Below are positions 24,294 through 35,463 of a stretch of 64,000 bases of DNA, in pieces. The translations under genes and the position numbers were made by a program. The notes beneath the pieces were generated by a model. The model ran no database searches and had not been told where the DNA came from. It saw nothing but the letters and a program-made list of their open reading frames with translations. Source of the stretch: Elymus sibiricus (lineage: Eukaryota; Streptophyta; Magnoliopsida; Poales; Poaceae); assembly GCA_039707655.1 (NCBI GenBank), contig CM077674.1, positions 241,477,904 through 241,541,903 on the forward strand. Reading direction: 5' to 3'. Each line of letters opens with the position of its first letter. Positions within the stretch are counted from its first letter, which is position 1.

Positions 24294-27200
24294 ACTAGGC
24301 CTTATTCTGCACACCCCGACCCACCGAAGCTACTAACTAACCACACACAAAAAATCGACCGGACTGCACAGACACAAAAAAAAACCACCCCACCTTAGCC
24401 ACCCCACTCCTCTCTCTGTCCCCGTGCTCCTCGCGACCTCCCGCCCCGCACAGCCACTGCGCCTCCCGCCCTGGGCCGCCATAGCACGTCCCGCCACCTC
24501 GCTGCCGCACCGCCTTCCGTCCCGCGCGGCGGCGGATCCGGGCCGCCAACCATCCCCAGCACGCCTCCTGCATCGAATCCGGGCCGGCAACCGCCGCCAT
24601 CCTCCCCGACGGCCCACCACCACCGCCTCCGTGCCTGCCCGCGCCATCGAGGTTCCCATGCAGCACAAAACCACCCCAGCGATGCCTCGGCTCGACTCCC
24701 TCCACTATGACCTCCTGCGCCACCATGGCGGCTCAAAAAGGGCCGCCGTCCACGCGCATCCTTTTCTGCATCGGCATCGGCTGCGCGGGTCCTCCCTGCC
24801 GCCGCGCCCTCCCAGGTTCACGCTCCCATGCTCACCCACGGATCCGCGACACGCCTCGGTGTTCCGCGATGAGGGATCCGAGGCAGCGACCACCCACCGC
24901 ATCGCCGGCCTCTGTGCAACTCGGTTGCCGCTCCCCGTGCAGCTCGGTTGCCGCCCCCGTGCAGCTCACCTCCAGCCAGCAAACTCTCTCCGGCGAGTCC
25001 ACATCGTGTCCTCCCCAGTCGTTGCGTGCAGGTCGATTACAGGGGTCGGTTTCAGTGCGGGAGCGCAGCGGCACTCCCACAAAAGGACCTAGTGCGGTTC
25101 AATAGCCTATTCTAATTATTGAAAACTCTTTGCAGTCCTGTTTCTAATTAGTAAAAAAATAGTTTGAATGCAGTTTTTTTGATTATTTTGCAGCTCGTTT
25201 CCAGCACAAAAACATGCACTTTGGATGCGCGTGGTGTTGCGGTTCACCTCGCGACAGAATGTAGCCCAGGTCGCCAATCGGTGTAGTCCACCTCACCATG
25301 CGGTGAAGTACACCAGCGACAAGAGCTCGAAGCAGTTCTGTGCACGTGCACATGCAGCCCAGAACTCTCTCCACCGCCTCCACCGTCGCCCACCACCACC
25401 GCCTCCACGTCCTGTGTCCTGCGTGGCTACCACCTTCGTATCTCCCTGCCGCACTCCTCCCTTCCCCAGTCTTTAACCTCGGCTCCCGATCACACCGGGG
25501 ACAGGAGCACCGGATCCCTCATCATCCTCTTCCAGCAGGGTCTCCGACAGAGCTGCTGTGTTGCTAGCCTATGGTGGGGACGGTGGCTGATGTGGGCATG
25601 GAGCAAGAGGTTGCCGTCATTGTCGCTTGATTCTGACCAGCTTGCGTGAGCCCGCAACTCCCCAACAAGTTCAGAGTTTGTGTGTTCAGTGCAGTACCGC
25701 AGTGCAATGCAGTGCTGTTTCAGTTTCAGAGTCCCGTCGAAGGCCTCGTGGTGCTATCCTCGCTTAATTTTTGGTGTGCAGTGCTAATCAATCATTTTTG
25801 TTGCTGTTGAGGAACTTATTTTTTGTCTAGAGGCAGCACATGTTTTTTTAAATGGAGGCAGCACATGTTTACAAGAGGCGCAGCCCCAAAGCAGTTCTCT
25901 CAAAATAAGCTGAGAGAAAAAGGTTTCACTTTTTTTAAGTTCACTTTGTTTTTGAACGTGGCAGGACACTAAGTTGATGCAGTTCACCCGACCGAGGCCT
26001 GTGGTTCGCGAGTCCATTTTTGGTCAAACAAAGTCAACTTTGTGTGGGAATTTTTTTCGCCGTTCACTTCTTGTATGGGAAAAAAGTTCACTTTCATTTG
26101 ATGTGGTCCCACAAGAGGTTCACTTCTTTTACTAATGCACTTTGTTTTGTTTGTAAGATGACTGAAAAAAAGGTTTCAAAGTTCACTAGCAAAAAATAAT
26201 GTGGTTCACTTTCGAGAGTGTTATGGTTCATTTTCGGTAGTGTTGCGGTTCACTTACACCCAATGTGAAGTGCAAAAAAAAAGTTAGATAAACGATAAAA
26301 AGCAATGCGGTTCACTTTTGATAGTGTTGCGGTTCACTTGCCCTCATCTCTGCGGTCCACTCTCGTTCATAAAAAAGTTTGAAAAAAGACAAAAAGAAAT
26401 CATGCGGTTCACTTGCCCATCTGATGCAGTGCCGTTTTCTGTCTGATGCAGCTCACTTCATTGATTTTGGTGTCGTGAAAAACAGAGTGTCTGCATTTCG
26501 GCAAAATCAAAACTTCTCTTAAACCGTAAGGAATTAGAGAGAGTGTTCTACATGAAAAAGTTGTGCCTCGTTGATATCTTTCCAATGGCGTATCATTTGC
26601 ATCATTCCGACGAGCTGTCTAGAAAAAATCATGAAAAAACGACCGCTGACTCGTCGGCTGCCGCACCATTTTCAAAATTAGTTTAAAACCGTAAAGAATC
26701 TCAAAACATGTTCTACATATGAAAGTTGCGCCTCTTCCATAGCTTTCCAATGGCGCATCACATGCATCGTTTCGATTAATGGTTAAAAAACTGGAGCGAA
26801 AACCGTACCGAAAAATCACAAATTCAAAAAACAGAATTTTCGCGATTTGGTAAATTTGAAACTGCTCTTAAACTATAAGGAATTAGAGAGAGTGTTCTAT
26901 ATGAAAAAGTTGCGCCTCGACGATATCTTTCCAACGGCATATCATTTGCTTCATTCCAATAAGCGGTTTAGAAAAAATTGCGAAAATACGCTCGCTGTCA
27001 CTCGTCATGCGCCGCACAAATTTCGAAACTGCTCATAAACTGTGAGGAATCTCGAAATGTGTTCAACATGGCGAAGTTGCGCCTAATCCATAGCTTTCCA
27101 ACGGCGTATAATACGCCTCGTTCCGACAAACGGTTTAAAACCTGGATCAGAAATAGTAACGAAAAAGTCGTGTGCAATTTTTTGCGACGGAAAGTTCACT

Positions 27201-27310
27201 CATCTCAGTACTGCAGTACTGTTGCTTCAACAATGCCGTGCACTCGCATTGAGCATGTAGTTTCGAAAGTGTGTGCAGAATAACTATTCTGCTAATATTA
27301 GCAGAATAGA
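24275..27310 (-). mobile_element. Palindrome-ended DNA element copy C (inverted)
   Basis: Read on the minus strand it begins TCTATTCTGC plus a 26-bp palindrome (27284-27309). It then follows copy A closely: TTATTCTGC.CACACTT, GAGATGAGTGAACTT, and the AATGATACGCCGTTGGAAAG type blocks. It passes through TGCGGTTCACTT repeats (about 26050-26470) and a GC-rich block (24310-25570) to the palindrome at 24274. No transposase is encoded. A 222-codon frame at 24424-25092 is proline/arginine-rich and I do not see it conserved in copy A, so I do not call it a gene. Confidence 0.78.
27284..27309. repeat. 26-bp perfect palindrome at the outer end of copy C
   Basis: CTATTCTGCTAAT followed by its exact reverse complement. 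The same structure, with CCAAT/ATTGG at the centre, ends copy A at 50232-50257. Confidence 0.93.
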
Positions 27311-27317
27311 CCGACTG

Positions 27318-27407
27318 TATAGGAGCCGGCTAAGATATAGTAGCACTATTCTAATCCCAGGATTAGAATAATATTTTAATAACTCCTCCCCCTATATAGG
27401 AGCCGAC
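27318..27407 (+). repeat. 13-bp direct repeats flanking the left TIR of the 21-kb element
   Basis: TATAGGAGCCGGC (27318-27330) and TATAGGAGCCGAC (27395-27407) differ at one base and bracket a 64-bp segment containing the TIR. It could be an old target duplication, a footprint or coincidence. Confidence 0.5.
27346..27384 (+). repeat. Left terminal inverted repeat of the 21-kb element
   Basis: It starts CTATTCTAATCC and folds on itself (CTATTCTAATCC with GGATTAGAATA) before continuing ATATTTTAATAACT. It matches the reverse complement of 48613-48651 at 34 of 39 positions. Confidence 0.85.
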
Positions 27408-27978
27408 AGAGTTCCTCCCGAACTCCTCAACTCGCCCAACCAGGTGCCGAAAAATCCGGGCACCTGATCCCGATCCACCTCGACACCGGATCCTACCCCT
27501 CCTACACCGCCAGATCCTACTCCCCCTCCACCACCGGATCTGACCCCCTCCGCCGCCGGAATCTCACCTCCCCTCCACCCGCCGTATCCAGCCCCCTCCC
27601 CACCGTTGCCACCTTCGACCAACGGCGTGGGCGAGCGAGCGACGGCGGACGCCGGAGCGAGGGAGCCCGCGTCGACTGGACGCGGCGGAGCCGCCGGAGT
27701 TCCTTCTCACGCCATGGACAACCGTCGCCTTCCTCCTTCCTTCCTCGCCTCCTACAGACGGCGTGGCCAAGCTAATGACGGCGAAGGCCGGAGACAGGGT
27801 GGACGCGACGACAGGGTGGCGGCAGAGCAGCCGGATTTGACAGATCCAGCAGGCCTGCAGCACCACAGGTACTATTTCCCCCCACCTCCTACCGCCATGC
27901 ATGATCTAGCTATATCCTACTGCCATCTTACTGCATCTGAACTTCTTGTTGACCCCTTCGATCCAAAACCAAAACCAG

Positions 27979-30900
27979 ATGAACGTGGCACCTTCTGCCA
28001 GCCATGCAATGTCTTGTGATTTCTCTTCCAACATGCCGGCGCTTTGCTCTCAAGGTGGCCTATCTGCTGCTGGAAAAAGTCTAGCTGAACTTCTAGCCAA
28101 GGTATGATTGGACTTCCTGTTTTATTCTCCTTGTTTTCTCCTGCATGATCATGTCTCTTGTTTCTCTACACCATGTGAAGTTCTACTAGTGACTGTGAAG
28201 TTCTACTAGTGATTGAGGCTCAGTTCAGGCTGCAATAAAATTACCTGCTTTACATTTTTTCTAAAAATAACTGTGAGATAACACCATGTGAAGTTCAACT
28301 AGTAAATGAGCCTCAGTTCAGGTTGGTATATATCTAATTGTGTGCAAAAAGGGAAATAAAACAACCATGTGAAAACACCTAAACCTGAACTGCAGACATG
28401 AGGTTGGCATGGATAATTTAGTACATAAGGTTGTGATAATAGCTGTAAGTTCAACCATTCAATCACTCACAGTTCAGGTTTAATTATAGACAAGAGTATA
28501 GATGTTACTCCTGTATATCTAGAAATTCAACCATAGGATCCCACTCACATATTATTTAACCTTCCCCTTTGCACACTAGAAGTTCAGACTATGAAAAATG
28601 CTCAGTTCAGCTACAAAAAGTAGTATAGATAGATGATACTTGTGCTAAGAAAATTTTCTGCTAGATATATACTCTACTGGGAAGTTCAGAATATGAAAAA
28701 TGCTCAGTTCAGCTACACCAGTATAGATAGATGTTACTTCTACTAAGAAAATTATTTCATGCAAATATAATCTTTGCAGGATGAGAGACGCAGAAAAATG
28801 GGTAGAACTTCCCAGCAGCAAGTATACAACCCTCAGCCTGTACGCATTGTGCCGCCCCCTGAATGGGTCACACCAGAAACACACCATCAACATTCCCAAT
28901 CTGCTCCACACCCCAAATGGGTGACGCCCGAAAACCTAAACCCCCATCCTCACCAGTACGCACATCCACCAAACTGGGTGACACCGGAAATCCCGCGCGG
29001 ATTCTTTGTATCCACCAGCTGACTTCCAAGCACACCGATGGAGGAGGATGTTAGCTCAGGTTCAACATATAACTCTGGAGGTTATCCTGGTGTGGACAGT
29101 CAATGTGAGCGAGCAACAAGTAAACCAAATGTCAGGACAATTGCAAAAGAAACACACACACACAGAGGAAAGTGCTGTGCACACTACCGCCGAGGGATGC
29201 TGCTGCTAAACTGATGACCGTACGGGACATGAGATTGATGGATCGTTTCCTAGAAGAAAAGAGCAAACTAACACCAGGATTTGGCATACCTCCACAACCA
29301 CCACAAGCCAAAAGGACACAAACAAGAGAGAGGCCATCTTCAACCCTCCCACCTCCTCGTGATCCACTCCTACACCATGGTATGGTAACTCCGCCCTGCC
29401 CCATCCCAACGGGCCCGCAGCAGACTACGGTGGAGTTGCGATCATACAAACATGTGAGTGAACAAAAAAAGAAAAAAAAATATTTCCAACTGATATGATC
29501 TGGCATTTTTTTTGGAGAAGCAAAGGTTCTCAGGAAAAATATTAAAAACTGCATTTTAACACACCGTTTTTTTTCTGCAGAAGCGGGATCTCCCAGATTT
29601 TCTAATACCAAGACTGAAGATGGCATTCAAGAATGTAGATCAAGCCTGGGAATTTTACAACCGATACTCCAGGCACGCTGGTTTTGGTATCAGAAGGACC
29701 GGGGGAAATGATGTTCACAAGTACTTTGTCTGCGTGTGCCAAGGGAAACACAATCCTACTGTTTCAGAAGCTGATAGGCAGCGAAACAAAACCTCGCAGT
29801 GCACTGCTAGAATGAGGGTCAAGGTGCAAGAGGATAACACATGTGTGGTGGTGAACATTCAATTCAATCACAATCACCACCTCATCCAAACTGCTGATAT
29901 GCTGGTATTCTTGCACTCACACAAGAATTATGATCCCACTCTTTTGGAGTACGTCAAGCTCTTGCAGTCCCATGATGTGAAACATACAATAATTATGTCA
30001 ATGCTATCAGAAAATGAAGATGGAAGCTACTTCCTGAGCATGACCGAACGAGACCTACTAAACCAGTAAGTATTGAACAATGCCTATACTGCAATGTACA
30101 TAGCATCCTAAGTCACCACCCTTGCTAAAAAATAACAAATGCATATTTGTGTATATTTTGCATGAAAGCTATGAATGCAAGGAAAGATGGCTTGGATGAT
30201 GTATTGAAACTTGTATCATTCTTTAAAGACATGAAGGCAATCAATGATGAGTTCTTCTTTGACATACAAGTAGACAGTGACAATGCAATAAAGAACATGT
30301 TATGGTCCAATGCAAGCTGCCGGGGGGCATATCAAGACTTTGACGATTGCTTAACATTCGACATAACTTACAAAACCAACAGATTTCATATGCCCCTGGG
30401 AGTGTTTGTTGGAGCTAACCACCATCTACAGTCAACGATATTTGCTCTTGCCCTGGTCAGAGACGAAGACGCAAAATCATTCAAGTGGCTCTTTGAAACA
30501 TTCCTACGGTGCATGAACTACAAACACCCAACATGTATTCTCATAGGTAAAATAAAAAAATAAAGTTTTATCATTTTTAGATCATGGATTATGTCACCTT
30601 CCAATATTTATTGTTTTGTGTGCTTTCATGGGTATATTGGGGAAAAAGAAAAAGAAAGTAAACCATGGAGTATAAACACTGCTGCCATTGAAGTTCAGCT
30701 ATAACACTGCAAGAAGAAAAAGGATATGTGACAGTAAATAGATAAATATAATGCTGGTTGTGCAGTTCAAACACTGGTAGCATAGAAGTTCAGTTATAAC
30801 ACTGCAAGAACAAAAAGTTTTAACTATGCATAATGTGGCAGGGTAGAAAGCATTTTACATTTTATTACACTGCATAGAAGTTCAATAACACTGCATATTA

Positions 30901-32946
30901 CATTTTATATTCATGCAGACCAGTGCCCGTCAATGGCAAAAGCTATACCAGAAGCATTCCCAAATACCGTCCACAAGCTATGCCGTTGGCACATCCTCAA
31001 GAAGTTCAAACAATACCTCGCATGCCTGTACAAAAAGTATCCATCATTCAAAGAGGAGTTCACGTCTATCTTAAACTGGCCGCTAATGCCAACAGAGTTT
31101 GAAGCTGCCTGGAGTGCGCTCGTGCAGAAGTACAACCTGCACAACAACCCGATGATGATGCAGCTGTGGAGCTATAGGAAAATGTGGATATCAGCATATT
31201 ACATGAACATTTTCTATGCTAGAATGACTTTTACACAACGAAGCAAGAGAATGAATCATGTGCTCAAGAGAGGGTTTGTCAAGGGAACCCAGAACCTCCA
31301 CAAGTTTGCTAGGCAGGAAAATGCTTGAATACAAACTCGGCTGCAGAAGGAAAACGAGCAAACGATCGCTAGCATGGTATTAACACAAAAACACCCTCCT
31401 CTTCAGAACCTTCAAGATGTGCATTTACTATTTAAATAAAATCGATGACTCTGCTCAACTAACTCTCTTATTTTTGACATATGCAGAACAATCCAGTGAC
31501 AAAAACAAGTTACGGCTATGAGGAAGACATGGCTATCAAGTACACGAGAGCTGTATACAGCGAGATGAGGGATAGGATGAGAAAGAGCACACTATTCCAT
31601 GCAAAGAAAACGGCGGAGAAAACTAAGTACCTTGTGTACTACCACAACAAAGGGAACCATGAGGAAAAAGTGTTTGCCTGGTCAAAGCATGAATTCCAAG
31701 TTGTAGCTGACCCAAAGAATGAATCAATGAAATATATGAGTGTGAATGCAAGCTCTGGACCCACACAGGTGAGCGGAAAAAAGAAAAAAATAAACACATA
31801 GCTAAACTACTACTGTGATATAACCCTATGAATATCTTTCCTGACTCACAAACAATGAATTGTGCATTTATCTCACCGCAGGTTTGTTCTGCCTTCACAT
31901 AATGAACATTCTGGACTACTTGAGGGCTGACCAATTTTCGGACAAGTATATCCTGAAACGGTACACCAAGACTGCTAAATCGCAACCCACATTTGATACA
32001 AGGGACTACAACACAATAGCGTCAGATGGCAGCTCAAAACTCTCCAAGCAAGACATATTGCTACAGCTAAATTTGATAGTAAACAAGAAAGCAATGAGAT
32101 TTGAACAACAATACGACAGAGCCTTCTATGTTCTCAAGAGGCTTGTAGAAGAACTTGACGCCATATATTCAGCAAATCAAAGAGATGTTGACAAAGGAAT
32201 GGCTGAAGAGGATGCTGAATTGAAGATGACCTTGCTTATTATGAAGCTGAAATGCTCCAAACCGCTGCTCAAGTCACTCACTGTCAGGAGGGTGTGGGTC
32301 AATTAATGCAGCAGCATAACCAACAACACCAGCATCAAGGGATGATGAAACTGCCGTTGTACTCTGAAACATAGGGTATGAAGAAACATTCTGCATCAAA
32401 GAAAAGTGAGCAGAGAGCTCAGATAAAGGCACCACCTGCAGATAGAGTGGTCAAGCTGGATGAGAATGGAGTGCCACTTGGACAAAGGCAATGCAGTGTA
32501 TGCAAACTAGTTCCAGGACACAACAAAGTGACTTGTCCAACACTTCTAGAAAAGAAAGATGCCGAGGAGGTCAAGCAAGCCAAAGTTCAAAAAAGATAAC
32601 AAGGGACCACACCTAGAGAAAGCTAGCAGTAGGCTTTGTAGCATATGCAAGGAATATGCTACACACAATGCACGAACATGTCCGAAGTGCAAAGAAGAAG
32701 CTGAAAAGAGGAGTCAGAAGCCAGAAAAGAAAGGGAAAACAAAACATAGAGCCATCAGAAAGAAAGTGGTGGAAGATGAAGATGAGAAAGACTTTGAAGA
32801 TGAGGAAGATGAAAGCGAAGACCTTGTCGAAGAAGAAGAAGATGAAGAGGAAGAGGAAGAGGAAGAGGAAGAGGAAGAGGTGGATGTCAAACAAACACTG
32901 CAAAGCGGCAAAGCCTAGGAGGAGCGCAAGGCTCATGAACAATTAG
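27979..32946 (+). pseudogene. FAR1-related MULE transposase, decayed
   Basis: A cut-and-paste transposase of the Mutator/FAR1 class. Exons I can place: 27979-28101, 28780-29453, 29581-30065, 30169-30546, 30919-about 31400, 31487-31768, 31882-about 32300 and 32370-32946. The N-terminal region has three P.WVTPE repeats. A FAR1 zinc-finger domain follows (AWEFYNRYSRHAGFGIR, two Cys, HNHH). The MULE catalytic core shows the first Asp in LTFDITYKT, the second in IDQCPSM (spliced across 30546/30919) and Glu in EFEAAW. Then come a SWIM finger (CECKLWTHTG|LFCLH, spliced), two zinc knuckles (CSVCKLVPGHNKVTC and CSICKEYATHNARTC) and an acidic tail. Frameshifts near 31320-31345, about 31735 and about 32225, a stop in exon 2 at about 29020 and a TAG near 32372 break it. 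Family is certain; exon ends are approximate. Confidence 0.85.
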
Positions 32947-33108
32947 ACATGGTCTAAAATATCGTCATGTACGTTAGGACAAAAATCTTTTGTAATGTCA
33001 CCATCAAAAACCTTATGTCATGTCACCACATATTATGTTTGCACAAATATTGAACAGTATGTCTGTGCTATATTACACAAAAGAGTAAACGGGAACGTAG
33101 AGAAAGGT

Positions 33109-33512
33109 ATGAAGTTCAAATAAGCCTACAGGAGAAGTTCTGGTATAAGAATGAACATAAAAAATATACTTGACAAAAAGGTACCGTGATCAAAATTAGA
33201 TACTTAGCTGAACGCCACACTTGTTGTTATGAAGTTCTATTTGCATATCTAGGGAAGTTCACCTATAACCCTACATGAGTGTATGACAATCCCGTGAGCT
33301 GAAGGCCACACTTGTGGTTATGAAGTTCAAAAAAGCCTACATGAGAAGTTCTAGTATAAGAATGAACATAAAAAAAATATGCTTGACGAAAAGGTACTGG
33401 CATAAAAATTAGATAGTTAGCTGAAGGCCACACTTGTGGTTATGAAGTTCTATTTGCATGTCTAGGGAAGTTCACCTATAACCCTACAATGAGTGTATGA
33501 CAATCCTGTGAG
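33109..33512. repeat. ~210-bp tandem duplication downstream of the transposase
   Basis: Two units start at ATGAAGTTCAAATAAGCCTAC (33109) and ATGAAGTTCAAAAAAGCCTA (about 33320). Both run through GAAGTTCTATTTGCAT and GGGAAGTTCACCTATAACCC. They are non-coding and rich in AAGTTC. The rest of 32950-34080 is AT-rich and has no gene that I can see; it is where the two convergent genes end. Confidence 0.75.
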
Positions 33513-34082
33513 TTGCAGTTCTACTTGACTAATACGTGCAATTCAAGTATTGTTTGATGGAAAAACCTAAATTTTGCATGATTTGAGAAGGAAAAGAAAA
33601 GAACAACAAGTGACAGAATATAATTACAAACTGAAGTTCAAACGAAAGTTACCAACCACTCCACACCCCCCACCCCCACACAGCCCCACATACTAAAAGC
33701 CTATGCCCATGACAACCTCCACATTTAACTATTTTACGTCCATGTCAAAAGAAACAACAAAAGCATTACACTACTAATACTCCACATAACATCAGAATCA
33801 AAAAAAAGAAACAACAAAGATAGTGTCAATATGGTACATTATATAACACAAAATGCACACTAGTTAGCAGCAGTTCAACCAGTCCATAGGCAGAAGTTCA
33901 AGTACATAAACAGAGGGCATAAAACCACATTGGAATGCGTGAAGAAAAATCTGTAGCCCATACAATATATTGAATATCACAAACCAAACATTTTTGCTTC
34001 CAAATATATTGGTCCTCAATCAGAAAAAATGAAATTCAGGAAAAAAATGCCTACGATGGGAAGTTAAATGATCAAAACTCAC

Positions 34083-35463
34083 AATATTTACGCAGTCTTC
34101 ATGGAATTGGGTTCGTGAAGTCCCCTTCTTAGAGTAAGGAAGTGAATCAAGGATGTCAATGCTCCCACTATATCTATTCAGTACATACACACTGTAGTGC
34201 GCTACTTTTTCAATGGCCTTGAAAAATGGCATAAAAACCTGCAAAGATTACAAAGATGGTGAACAAAAACTATAAATCATAAGTAGTGAACAACACAGAT
34301 GAACATTTAATATTTGAAAACTCAGAAAAGGATATACATAATAAAAAGCAAAAAAAAACAAGAGTTATAAAATACTAACCGGCTTTGCGTTAAGAAGGTC
34401 TTCGCCCTCACGAACAAACATTCGAAGCATACGCACCGCTTTTTTTGCATCGAATTTTGGAATTGATGCGGCCAACACATCATAATCCAGGAAGTACTGC
34501 ATTACAAATAAACAAACAACAAAAGTAAGAACGTACAAACAAGACAAATAAAAAGACATCACAAATACCCCTTCTACAAACAAGCGCAAAATAGGGTGAT
34601 AGGGTGATATGTACAAAAACATGTATAAAGTAGGGACTCAGAACAACCCTGTCCGCACCAGAGAAAATTTGCGAAGTCTCTGGGTTATCCTTCCACTGGT
34701 TTTTGAGAAAGTCCATAACGTCTCCTTCCATCTGCCGCCCTTCACCGAAAAGACTATGAAGGACACGTCCAGTGAGTTCAATCACATTGCCAGGGAGAGT
34801 AAACAGGTAGTAGCTTGTGTTGCAGAAAAAGGCTGGGAAATATTAGAAGCACTACTAGATAAGAAAGAAAAGAGAAAAAAAGAAGAGAAGTTCAGACATT
34901 ATTATAATAGAAGTTCACATAAGAGCATATCAGGTAGCAAACAAAATAAGAAACTCACTCCAGATGCTCCTTCAGACCATATTCACCAAGCACAAACTCT
35001 TTCAACTTCCGGACATCGGATAGGTGTGGGTATCTGTATTTCTGTAGGGGATGAACCAGAGAACGCCACTTCATAGGTAATTTTGCTGCTCTCTTAGAGG
35101 AAGTGATATTTCCAGACTCATGTGCTGGATTCCTCGTGGTGATGGTAGCATTCTTGCCACCTCTCCCAGCAACAATAGCAGCAGCAGATTTACCCTTCCT
35201 CATCCCAGCAATCTTCTCAAAATCATCATCAGATGAAATCTCTTCAGATTGGAATGCATCAACCTTCCCAGTGCAAGGGGTCTTTGGAGCGGCACTCTCT
35301 GAGGCTTTAGCCACACCAATACCGACAGGCTGCTTGCCAACCTTGGAAGGAACTTGAATTCGAGCACTCTCATCATGGCTTGAACTCATCAATTCCTCCC
35401 TAGGTTGGTAATTCTGTGTCCCAATGAATGCGTAATGGTAGACGGTCAAATCCAACTCCTCCA
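34083..35463 (-). pseudogene. Second Ulp1-like module, partial
   Basis: Minus-strand exons at 34959-35463, about 34640-34790, 34380-34497 and 34083-34238 join by good splice sites. The first is a low-complexity linker; the next two resemble the region before the catalytic lobe of plant Ulp1-like (C48) proteases. The last contains the His and Asp of the triad (AHYSVYVLNRYSGSIDILDS). I find no downstream DCGF cysteine block, so catalysis would be impossible as it stands. The first exon opens at an acceptor (TTTTTGACAG), so upstream exons must exist. It may be a continuation of the gene at 35851-43447 rather than a separate one. These proteases normally remove SUMO from proteins; in transposons their role is unknown. 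Confidence 0.6.

Noticed and set aside
24424..25092. 222-codon frame in the GC-rich part of copy C
   Set aside because: Composition-driven; the equivalent regions of copies A and B do not keep the same frame.
32613..32942. Antisense frames of Phe/Leu/Ser runs
   Set aside because: Shadows of the GAA/GAG acidic tail of the transposase.
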